A stretch of 11,858 nt of DNA from contig JABHDX010000074.1 in the NCBI GenBank assembly GCA_018672815.1, forward strand, positions 1 to 11,858. The letters are read 5' to 3'. Every line of letters starts with the position of its first letter. Position 1 is the stretch's first letter. Shown here in pieces: positions 1-6,268 of this stretch. Under the pieces are notes generated by a model. It was not told the origin of the DNA and made no database searches. It saw only the letters and a program-made list of their open reading frames with translations. The position numbers were made by a program, and so were the translations under genes. Source of the stretch: Gammaproteobacteria bacterium (lineage in GTDB: Bacteria > Pseudomonadota > Gammaproteobacteria > UBA11654).

Positions 1-949
1 CGGTTCTTAAGAAATGAAGAAAGTCATCAAAACTTCCTTGCCAATCAAGAGATTCAATGATTTTCATCATCTCCTGTTTTATTCTAGTGACTTCATTTAA
101 ACCTATTTCATGTATTTCATCGGGAGTTAATTCAGTTGTTGTATGAGAATTGGCTAAATGCTCATACCACTCATACCCATTTGGCAGATCATAGAGGCCA
201 AAAGTCTCTCGTGAAGAAGGAAGGTATACAGCCGTAAAATACTGATCTAAATCGATATAAGCAGGAATAATTTTTTCTTTAATGAGATGCCTTGCTTTGT
301 CCTGAATCTCATCTTTATTATTAATTTTATCGGACATGTCTGAAAAAATATTATAGAAAGGACTGTCTATTGGATCTTCATGTATTTGCAATTTAATTTG
401 TCTGGATACTCTTTCCATAAGTATCCTCGGTGCAGTTACTCCTCGTTCTATCCCTAAATTAGCCAGATCTATATGATCATCGATAAGGTTTGGAAGTTTC
501 ATTAAACGCGCCAACCAATCTTCATAGTCTTGAGCGCTAGAGAAATCTAAGCTTTCTGCTGTTTCATGCTCTAATTGAATCCCTCCTCTCTGACCAAATA
601 CTAGTAAATGAGAATCAAATCGATGAGACTTTACATACTTTTCGTAATTATATAAAAACAGTCGATAATTAAGCTGGGCCTTTTCAGACAAGAACATTGG
701 GTCAATATTCTGAAGTTTCTGAAGAACTTCTTTCTCTTTTTTTTGACTTTTTCTCAATGCTTTTTCAGTGATATCAGGCCAATCTTGATTGGCTGACTTA
801 TCTCCCAAATAAGAGGCAAATAAAGGGTCTTCATTCACCCATCTTTGCCATTCTTCATTCACAATTTGATTGAAACTATCTTCTTGATTGAAATTGGAGC
901 TAGCTGTTATACAAAACATTAAAAATACTATTAGAGCATGTCTAATCAT
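1..949 (-). CDS. Secreted DUF885-family protein, N-terminal part (cut by window edge)
   Basis: My translation of the minus strand from the ATG at 949-947 runs open for 316 codons to the left window edge, so only the N-terminal part is present; family members are usually near 600 residues. Residues 1-18 form a signal peptide: MIR, a hydrophobic run ending around FCITASS, then a polar acidic stretch. No good lipobox surrounds Cys13, so export to the periplasm by signal peptidase I is more likely than lipoprotein anchoring. The family is suggested by the segments DLPNGYEWYEHLANSHTTTE and LTPDEIHEIGLNEVTRIKQE, which resemble the middle of DUF885 proteins. These are predicted metal-dependent hydrolases or peptidases, but their histidine-rich putative active site lies in the C-terminal half, outside the window. 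The start lies 2 bp after the pgsA stop with a GAAGAGA ribosome site inside pgsA, so it is probably the last gene seen of the leftward operon. Substrate unknown. Confidence 0.8.
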   Translation of the reverse strand, partial: MIRHALIVFLMFCITASSNFNQEDSFNQIVNEEWQRWVNEDPLFASYLGDKSANQDWPDITEKALRKSQKKEKEVLQKLQNIDPMFLSEKAQLNYRLFLYNYEKYVKSHRFDSHLLVFGQRGGIQLEHETAESLDFSSAQDYEDWLARLMKLPNLIDDHIDLANLGIERGVTAPRILMERVSRQIKLQIHEDPIDSPFYNIFSDMSDKINNKDEIQDKARHLIKEKIIPAYIDLDQYFTAVYLPSSRETFGLYDLPNGYEWYEHLANSHTTTELTPDEIHEIGLNEVTRIKQEMMKIIESLDWQGSFDDFLHFLRT

Positions 950-951
950 AC

Positions 952-1518
952 TTATTTCTCTTCTATGGATGGCCAAGCCTTAACCATATAAATTATCATA
1001 GTCCAGAGTGTTAGAACGGCAGCTGTAATTAAACATATTTGACCCAAAAGGTAAGTGGGTAAAATAAATATTGATTCTTGAAACAGCATAAATGCTAGGC
1101 CAAACATTTGTAAAGCGGTTTTAAGCTTAGCAAAGCCAATAACTGATAATTGATGTCGCTTACCTATTTCTGCCATCCATTCCCGAAGAGCAGAAATAGT
1201 AATTTCTCGTCCAATAATAATCATTGCTATTACTGTATTAATTAAACTAGGATCATTTTGCACAATTAGAATAAGTGAGACACAAACTATCAACTTGTCT
1301 GCAACTGGGTCAAGAAAAGTTCCTAATTTTGAAATTTGATTGTATTCTCTAGCTACCCATCCATCTAACCAATCCGTTATTGCTGCTACAATAAATATAA
1401 ATGATGCTAGAGGTCTTGAATTTTCTAGTGACGAAAAGAAAATTACAACAATTAAAGGAATACAAGCAATTCTTATTAAGGTCAGTATATTGGCAAAAGT
1501 AATCTTCTTTGACATCAC
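952..1518 (-). CDS. pgsA: CDP-diacylglycerol--glycerol-3-phosphate 3-phosphatidyltransferase
   Basis: Integral membrane enzyme that transfers phosphatidyl from CDP-diacylglycerol to glycerol 3-phosphate, giving phosphatidylglycerol phosphate, the committed step to phosphatidylglycerol and cardiolipin. The complete CDP-alcohol phosphatidyltransferase motif D-x2-DG-x2-AR-x8-G-x3-D-x3-D is present from Asp49 to Asp74, with every conserved residue intact. Several hydrophobic membrane segments surround it (about 17-30, 37-48, 75-86, 90-105 and two near the C-terminus). The length of 188 residues is close to E. coli PgsA (about 182). The start is ambiguous: the frame opens GTG-ATG, and an AGAGA element overlapping the uvrC stop sits about 10 nt before the GTG or 13 nt before the ATG at 1515. 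Either choice changes the protein by one residue. The neighbour uvrC directly upstream is the classic gammaproteobacterial arrangement. The alternative phosphatidylserine synthase is less likely given length and context. Confidence 0.95.
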   Translation of the reverse strand: MMSKKITFANILTLIRIACIPLIVVIFFSSLENSRPLASFIFIVAAITDWLDGWVAREYNQISKLGTFLDPVADKLIVCVSLILIVQNDPSLINTVIAMIIIGREITISALREWMAEIGKRHQLSVIGFAKLKTALQMFGLAFMLFQESIFILPTYLLGQICLITAAVLTLWTMIIYMVKAWPSIEEK

Positions 1519-1531
1519 GTTATATATTTCT

Positions 1532-3367
1532 CTAGGTACTTAATGATTTATAAACTCTTAATGCTAACTCTTTATTGATTCCTTTTACAGTCATCAAATC
1601 TTCAACCGATGCCCTTCTAATTTCTTGCAGACCACCAAACTGTTGTATCAGGTTCTTTTTCTTTAGTGGTCCTATTCCTGTTATGGATTCTAAATTAGAT
1701 TTCAATAATGTTTTTCTTTTTTTTGATCGATGTCCAGTGATTGCGAAACGGTGAGCTTCATCCCTAATTACTTGTAATAAAAACATTGCAGATGAATTAT
1801 TATCAATGGTTAATGGTGACTTATTATTATTAATAAATATCTTTTCATTGCCATTTTTTCTGATTTCACCCTTGGCAATGCCCAATCTCCTGATGTGTCC
1901 GAGTCCAAGTTCTTCAAGGGCATTCGAAGCACTACTGAGTTGTCCTTTGCCTCCATCAATTACAATAAGATCGGGAAGTGTTTTATTTTCTTCTACTAGT
2001 CTTGAATAATGCCTAGTTAAGGCTTGATAGATAGCAGCATAATCATCTCCTGGTTTTATTCCAGTGATATTAAAACGACGGTAGTTCTTTTTATTAAGTC
2101 CTTCAATGTTAAAAGATACGCATGAAGCCATGCACTTTTCACCCATAGTATGGCTTACATCAAAACATTCAATGTTGGTCAAAGGATCGTTCATTCCCAA
2201 GACAGTTGATAATTGGGTTAACTGAGTTTGATTATTGACTTTGGACAGTAATTTCATTGCTAAAGACTCCTTAGAATTAATCTTAGCCATTTCCATCCAT
2301 TTTTTTCTTTGCAATCTATAATTGTTTCTTATAGCTATTTTCATACCTTTTACAGAAGATATTGTTTTTTCTATTAGTTTTGTATTTGTTAGTTTTCGAT
2401 CAATCAGTATCTCCTTGGGTGGTTCATGTAATAAATAATACTGGGTTAAAAAAGATTCCAGTACTTCAGATTTATCAGCGAATTCTGTTTTAACCGGGAA
2501 GAATGTTCGACTCCCTAATATCTTTCCTGCCCTTATAAATAATACTGCTATAGTAAACATATCGGATTCATTAGATAATGAAATTGCATCTAGGTTTACA
2601 GGTTTTCCACCATCAGCATACTGATGTGCTTGTATGACTTTTAAAGAACTTATTTGGTCTCTATAGACTAATGCTTTTTCATAATCCTGGAGTAATGAAG
2701 CCTGATCCATTTTTTCAATCAGTTGATTTATAATGTTTTGATTATTGCCTTTAAGATACTCAATCGCCTGCATTACACTAAAAGAGTAATCCTCTTCATT
2801 GATTAGACCCACACAGGGAGCAGAACATCTTTTAATCTGATGTTGCAAACATGGTCTAGATCGATTTCTAAAAAAAGACTGATTGCAATTACGAAGTTGA
2901 AATATTTTTTGCAATTGGCTAATCGTGCTCCTAACAGCATTAACATTCGGAAAAGGCCCAAAATAGTTTGCTTTGGAATAATTCTTCTTGCCACGATGGA
3001 ATGCAACTTTAGGGAATTTTTGAGCAATCGAGACCTCTATAAACGGATAGCTTTTGCCATCCTTCAAAAGTACATTAAATTTAGGTTTGTGTTGTTTGAT
3101 CAAACTATTTTCAAGGATTAATGCCTCTCTTTCAGTTTGAGTAATAGTGAATTCAATCTTATGAATTTTTTCTAGTATAGCCTTGGTTTTAGGAACGATT
3201 CTAGCATGGGCAAAATAACTGCTTACTCTGCTTTTTAAATTCTTAGCTTTTCCGACATAGATAACTACATTATTTGAATTAAGCATCATGTAGACACCGG
3301 GTTTTGTTGTTAGACGATTAGCAAATTTTTTGAGTGATTTCAATCGCTCTTCTTGTATCCGATTCAT
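1532..3367 (-). CDS. uvrC: Excinuclease ABC subunit C
   Basis: Dual-incision nuclease of nucleotide excision repair, acting with UvrA and UvrB to cut both sides of a DNA lesion. At 611 residues it matches the usual length. Domains in order: an N-terminal GIY-YIG nuclease (about 22-100), with GVY at 24-26, IYVGKAKNLKSRV at 36-48 and probable catalytic Glu86; four cysteines at 161, 173, 181 and 185 with spacing 12-8-4, matching the positions proposed to hold an iron-sulfur cluster in other UvrC proteins; a UVR motif (about 212-246) for binding UvrB; an RNase H-like second nuclease with probable catalytic Asp403 (CFDVSH), Asp471 (VIDGGKGQL) and His539 (RDEAHR); and a tandem helix-hairpin-helix region (about 558-610). 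The ATG lies 3 bp after the mazG stop with a purine-rich AGAAAAAA upstream inside mazG. Nothing is missing, so it should be active. Confidence 0.98.
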   Translation of the reverse strand: MNRIQEERLKSLKKFANRLTTKPGVYMMLNSNNVVIYVGKAKNLKSRVSSYFAHARIVPKTKAILEKIHKIEFTITQTEREALILENSLIKQHKPKFNVLLKDGKSYPFIEVSIAQKFPKVAFHRGKKNYSKANYFGPFPNVNAVRSTISQLQKIFQLRNCNQSFFRNRSRPCLQHQIKRCSAPCVGLINEEDYSFSVMQAIEYLKGNNQNIINQLIEKMDQASLLQDYEKALVYRDQISSLKVIQAHQYADGGKPVNLDAISLSNESDMFTIAVLFIRAGKILGSRTFFPVKTEFADKSEVLESFLTQYYLLHEPPKEILIDRKLTNTKLIEKTISSVKGMKIAIRNNYRLQRKKWMEMAKINSKESLAMKLLSKVNNQTQLTQLSTVLGMNDPLTNIECFDVSHTMGEKCMASCVSFNIEGLNKKNYRRFNITGIKPGDDYAAIYQALTRHYSRLVEENKTLPDLIVIDGGKGQLSSASNALEELGLGHIRRLGIAKGEIRKNGNEKIFINNNKSPLTIDNNSSAMFLLQVIRDEAHRFAITGHRSKKRKTLLKSNLESITGIGPLKKKNLIQQFGGLQEIRRASVEDLMTVKGINKELALRVYKSLST

Positions 3368-3370
3368 AAT

Positions 3371-4153
3371 CTATTTTTTCTGCTTAACCTTATTCCAAAG
3401 GTGATTCATCTCATCGTATGATAGCTGACTGAATTGTTTTTTTTCTTGCTCTAGTTCATGCTCCATTAACTTAAATCTTTTTTCAAACTTATTGGTTGCC
3501 TTTCTCAAAGCCGTCTCTGGATTCTTTGATAGATGTCTTGAAAGACTCACGATGGTAAATAATAAGTCGCCCATTTCTTCCTCTATAGCTGACTCATTCT
3601 TTGAATTTATTGCCTCAATAAGTTCTGAAAGCTCTTCTCTAATTTTACCCAAAACACCATTACTATCATTCCAATCAAATCCTACTGATCGAGCTCTTTT
3701 TCCAATTTTAAAAGCAGTATTTAAAGCTGTTTGATTTTTCCCTATCCCATCGAGTACACTTTTATGATCACCTTCTGTTTTAATTTCTTCTAGCTTCTTT
3801 TTTTCCCATTGATCGGTTTGTTCTCTGGCATTGTCTATTTTCTCATCACCAAATACATGTGGATGTCTTGAAATTAACTTGGTTGAAATTGACTCTACAA
3901 TATCATCCAAATTAAAAAGATTTTTTTCGTTAGCGATTTCAGAATGAAATACTACTTGGAAGAGCAAATCACCCAATTCATTTTTTAACTGATCGTAGTT
4001 TTTTTCTTCAATAGCTTCGACAACCTCATATGCTTCTTCTATAGAGCAATAGGCTATCGAGTCAAATGTTTGCTCAATATCCCAAGGACAACCTGTCAAA
4101 GGATCTCTGAGTTGTTGTGTAATTTTTTTCAACTTTTCCAAATTTTTCTCCAC
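3371..4153 (-). CDS. mazG: Nucleoside triphosphate pyrophosphohydrolase MazG
   Basis: Cytosolic all-alpha hydrolase that cleaves (d)NTPs, including non-canonical ones, to the monophosphate and pyrophosphate; in E. coli it also lowers ppGpp. The protein of 260 residues is the two-domain form (E. coli MazG about 263). The N-terminal domain has GCPWDIEQTF at 21-30, the metal-binding EExxE at 39-43 and ExxD at 59-62. The C-terminal domain repeats the pattern with EELSE at 173-177 and ExxD at 193-196. A lysine-rich tail ends the protein. The start codon is GTG, 3 bp after tandem TAA TAA stops closing nudL, with no clear Shine-Dalgarno, so expression probably depends on translational coupling. The reading frame fits the family from the first residues, and no better start lies nearby. 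Despite its name, no mazEF toxin-antitoxin genes are adjacent. Neighbours nudL and uvrC suggest a nucleotide-quality and DNA-maintenance cluster. Confidence 0.95.
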   Translation of the reverse strand: MEKNLEKLKKITQQLRDPLTGCPWDIEQTFDSIAYCSIEEAYEVVEAIEEKNYDQLKNELGDLLFQVVFHSEIANEKNLFNLDDIVESISTKLISRHPHVFGDEKIDNAREQTDQWEKKKLEEIKTEGDHKSVLDGIGKNQTALNTAFKIGKRARSVGFDWNDSNGVLGKIREELSELIEAINSKNESAIEEEMGDLLFTIVSLSRHLSKNPETALRKATNKFEKRFKLMEHELEQEKKQFSQLSYDEMNHLWNKVKQKK

Positions 4154-4156
4154 TTA

Positions 4157-4771
4157 TTAGATTAAGTTTTTACAGAACTTCCTAATAATTTGAGCTGTCA
4201 GACCCCAAATATAATGTTCTTGATAGTTGTAGCTGTAGACTGGCCATCTATTTTCATCAAACACTCTATACTCATGAGATAGATTATTCTGATCTAAGAA
4301 AAAATCCAATGGCACTTTGAAAATTTCTTCAACTTCATAGGGATTAATATTTGGTGAAAATTGTGGATCTATTTTTGCTATTAAAGGTGTAACAATAAAA
4401 CCAGTTCCCAAACTAATTTGTGGATCAATAAATCCTAGTATCTCAGCATGCTCCAACTGAAGTCCAATCTCTTCTTTGGATTCTCTCAGAGCTGTATCAA
4501 TAATATTTTTATCTTGGGAATGATCAAATGAACCGCCAGGTAAACTTATTTCTCCCGAATGATTCTTCAGTCTCATTGTTCTTTTTGTTAAATATAGATC
4601 AGGATTATTTTCTCCATTATCTTGTAAACCAAAAAGAACTCCTGCATGTCTTAACTTCGTTTTATTTACATAATTATCAACGATTTCTTTTGGCAATCTA
4701 TCGATAACTTTTTGAGTTGGATCATCATAAGGATGAGTATCCTCAAATATCTGTTTTATATTATTAAGCAT
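4157..4771 (-). CDS. nudL: Nudix hydrolase, probable coenzyme A pyrophosphatase
   Basis: Predicted to cleave the pyrophosphate of CoA or its oxidised derivatives, giving 3',5'-ADP and 4'-phosphopantetheine. The segment LYLTKRTMRLKNHSGEISLP followed by GG (about 59-80) corresponds to the CoA-specific motif (LLTxR...Rx3Gx3FPGG) of the CoA pyrophosphatase branch, with Leu replacing the usual Phe before PGG. The Nudix core RESKEEIGL follows at 96-104, supplying the metal-binding glutamates 97, 100 and 101. As in other members of this branch, the loop between GG and RE is modified relative to the canonical Gx5Ex7 box. Length 204 residues fits the family (E. coli NudL about 192). The ATG is the only available start: an in-frame TAA lies five codons upstream. 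The 20 bp gap after fumC is T-rich and shows no Shine-Dalgarno. Function as CoA hydrolase is assigned from motif; other Nudix substrates remain possible. Confidence 0.88.
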   Translation of the reverse strand: MLNNIKQIFEDTHPYDDPTQKVIDRLPKEIVDNYVNKTKLRHAGVLFGLQDNGENNPDLYLTKRTMRLKNHSGEISLPGGSFDHSQDKNIIDTALRESKEEIGLQLEHAEILGFIDPQISLGTGFIVTPLIAKIDPQFSPNINPYEVEEIFKVPLDFFLDQNNLSHEYRVFDENRWPVYSYNYQEHYIWGLTAQIIRKFCKNLI

Positions 4772-4791
4772 AAAAAAGAATGCTTAGTAAG

Positions 4792-6168
4792 CTATGAATT
4801 ATTTGTTAACTTAAGTGGATCTAGCAACACTGTTAATTCAGACTCATCTAAATCAGTCATTTCAACAGCAACATCAATAATTGTTCTTTTTTCCTGGTAT
4901 GCTTTTTTGACTATTTTAGATCCCAATTCATAGCCAATAGTTGAATTCAATGCCGTTGCAAGAATAGGATTTTTACTAAGAACTGATTCAATAGCCTCAT
5001 CATTGACTGAAAAATCTTTAATGGCTTTGTCGGCAAGAGCAATGCAAGAATTACTTAAAAGTGAAATAGACTGGATGATGTTAAAACCTATCAATGGCAA
5101 CATAACATTTAATTGGAAGTTTCCTGATTGTGCAGCGAATGCAATTGTTGTATCGTTTCCCATCACTTGTGCAGCAACCATGGTCACTGATTCAGGAATT
5201 ACAGGGTTGACCTTTCCTGGCATAATGCTACTTCCTGGCTGTAGTGCTGGAAGTTTAATTTCTCCCAAACCCGCCAAAGGTCCACTATTCATCCATCTAA
5301 GATCATTCGATATTTTCGTTAAAATGACAGCTAAGGTTCTTGTTTTAGAAGACAGGTTCAATGATGTATCTTGAGAACTCATAGCTCTAAATGAATCACT
5401 ATTAGGTGCAAAGTTCATGCCTGTTTTCTGATTAAGGATATGAGTTGCTCTTGAGGCCATTTCAGAGTGTGCATTCACTCCAGTGCCAACAGCTGTGCCA
5501 CCTAGTGCAAGTTTTTGAATATGAGGCAATAGTTCTATCAATTGATCTTTTATATCTTTTATTTGACTGGCCCAAGCATTCAGCTCTTGTCCAAATGTTA
5601 GAGGCATAGCATCCATCAAATGTGTTCTTCCAGTTTTAACCACTAACGATAAACTTTCTGCTTTATCTTCTATAACTTTTTGTAAATGTTCTAAAGATTT
5701 CAGTAAATGATCATTGATCATCAAAGCTGCTGAAACACTTATTGCTGAGGGTATAACATCATTACTACTTTGGCCTAGATTTACATCATCATTGGGATGA
5801 ATGTTAAGCTCATCTGTAGAACTTAAATTTGCAATCACCTCATTCATATTCATATTCGTACTGGTTCCGGATCCTGTTTGAAAAACATCAACGGGAAACT
5901 CATTAGAATATTCACCACCTGCAATTTTTGATGCAACCTCACCTATAGCTTTTGCTTTTTCTTTGGAGATTAAATCTAATTCGGCATTAGCGGAAGATAT
6001 AGCCCACTTAAGTAATGCTAGAGAACGAATAAATCCAGAAGGCATTTTAATATGACTGATCTGGAAATTTTCAACAGCTCTTTGTGTTTGTGGGCCCCAG
6101 TGACACTCTTTAGGGACTTTAAGCTCACCCATACTGTCTTTTTCTATTCTATAATCTTTTTCTGACAC
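4792..6168 (-). CDS. fumC: Class II fumarate hydratase
   Basis: Iron-independent, homotetrameric fumarase that interconverts fumarate and L-malate in the TCA cycle, in the cytosol. Conserved superfamily regions are all present: the opening EKDSMGELKVP and WGPQTQRAVENFQIS (about 9-38), FQTGSGTSTNMNMNEVIAN (96-114), HPNDDVNLGQSSNDVIP (124-140), TGRTHLMDAMPLTFGQE (179-195) with probable catalytic His183, and the signature GSSIMPGKVNP (312-322) with the catalytic-loop serines 313/314. The length of 458 residues is close to E. coli FumC (467). These segments distinguish it from aspartase and argininosuccinate lyase, although aspartase is the closest alternative. The start is GTG at 6168-6166, fixed by GGAG six bases upstream; the nearby ATGs are in a frame that stops after a few codons. 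It is the first gene of the leftward operon, divergent from purB. Confidence 0.95.
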   Translation of the reverse strand: MSEKDYRIEKDSMGELKVPKECHWGPQTQRAVENFQISHIKMPSGFIRSLALLKWAISSANAELDLISKEKAKAIGEVASKIAGGEYSNEFPVDVFQTGSGTSTNMNMNEVIANLSSTDELNIHPNDDVNLGQSSNDVIPSAISVSAALMINDHLLKSLEHLQKVIEDKAESLSLVVKTGRTHLMDAMPLTFGQELNAWASQIKDIKDQLIELLPHIQKLALGGTAVGTGVNAHSEMASRATHILNQKTGMNFAPNSDSFRAMSSQDTSLNLSSKTRTLAVILTKISNDLRWMNSGPLAGLGEIKLPALQPGSSIMPGKVNPVIPESVTMVAAQVMGNDTTIAFAAQSGNFQLNVMLPLIGFNIIQSISLLSNSCIALADKAIKDFSVNDEAIESVLSKNPILATALNSTIGYELGSKIVKKAYQEKRTIIDVAVEMTDLDESELTVLLDPLKLTNNS

Positions 6169-6174
6169 ATCATT

Positions 6175-6178
6175 CTCC
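6175..6178 (-). promoter_or_regulatory. fumC ribosome binding site (sets GTG start)
   Basis: The minus strand reads ACGGAGAATGATGTG. GGAG lies six bases before the GTG at 6168-6166, which opens the fumC frame. The two overlapping ATG triplets between them belong to another frame that soon reaches a stop, so this site decides the GTG as start. It is one of the clearest Shine-Dalgarno sequences in the window. Confidence 0.7.
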
Positions 6179-6181
6179 GTT

Positions 6182-6187
6182 TATAAT
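6182..6187 (+). promoter_or_regulatory. Candidate -10 element for purB
   Basis: A perfect TATAAT lies on the plus strand 82 bases upstream of the purB ATG. At 17-base spacing the -35 position reads TTTCTG, a poor match. A better -35-like CTGACA (6162-6167) sits only 14 bases away, or at workable spacing from the weaker AT-rich hexamers between 6184 and 6192. TATGAT (6191-6196) and GATAAT (6194-6199) are further -10 candidates without good -35 partners. purB clearly needs a promoter somewhere here because the flanking gene diverges, but the exact element is uncertain. Confidence 0.3.
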
Positions 6188-6191
6188 ATAT

Positions 6192-6221
6192 ATGATAATA
6201 CATAGAGAATAGCAGTCACAA
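6192..6221 (-). promoter_or_regulatory. Candidate sigma-70 promoter for the fumC operon
   Basis: On the minus strand TTGTGA (6221-6216, four of six matches to TTGACA) is followed after 18 bases by TATCAT (6197-6192, five of six matches to TATAAT). Transcription would begin around 6185, giving a very short leader that still contains the GGAG site. The -35 hexamer overlaps the left arm of the inverted repeat at 6217-6235. The region is AT-rich, so other -10 hexamers such as TATTAT at 6200-6195 are possible; this is inferred from consensus matching only. Confidence 0.4.
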
Positions 6222-6235
6222 AAGAAACTTTCGTG
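6217..6235. repeat. Imperfect inverted repeat in the fumC/purB intergenic region (operator-like dyad)
   Basis: CACAAAAG and CTTTCGTG flank a central AAA. Seven of the eight positions in each arm are complementary, with one mismatch (A opposite C) at arm position four. It overlaps the proposed fumC -35 hexamer and would lie in the transcribed leader of purB, 34 bases before its ATG, so it could be a repressor operator acting on both genes or an RNA hairpin. The right half TTTCGT resembles half of the E. coli PurR operator, but the left half and the central CG do not match. Confidence 0.4.
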
Positions 6236-6256
6236 TATCATTCACTTTTGAAAGAT

Positions 6257-6260
6257 GAGG
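6257..6260 (+). promoter_or_regulatory. purB ribosome binding site (sets ATG start)
   Basis: GAGG lies eight bases before the ATG at 6269. This selects the ATG over an in-frame GTG at 6233, which would add 12 residues with no family counterpart and has no comparable site upstream. Confidence 0.7.
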
Positions 6261-6268
6261 TAGTTGCG

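Noticed and set aside
2803..3121. Overlapping open frames on both strands inside uvrC (74 and 93 codons)
   Set aside because: They lie wholly within the intact uvrC frame, have no recognisable motifs and no ribosome sites; they are shadows. The same holds for the other short frames inside uvrC, mazG, fumC, purB and acnA.
3371..4153. A toxin-antitoxin locus suggested by the name mazG
   Set aside because: Neither mazE nor mazF is adjacent; neighbours are nudL and uvrC.
4772..4791. Rho-independent terminator between fumC and nudL
   Set aside because: The GCTT/AAGC stem is only four base pairs, two of them A-T, and the T run is not directly after it; too weak to call.
6203..6221. CRP-like site: TGTGA on the minus strand near the fumC promoter
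   Set aside because: Only one half-site is present; the expected TCACA partner at six-base spacing is missing.
6233..6268. Longer purB start at the in-frame GTG, adding 12 residues
   Set aside because: No ribosome site precedes the GTG, the added residues have no counterpart in PurB, and GAGG eight bases before the ATG at 6269 gives a 454-residue protein of standard length.
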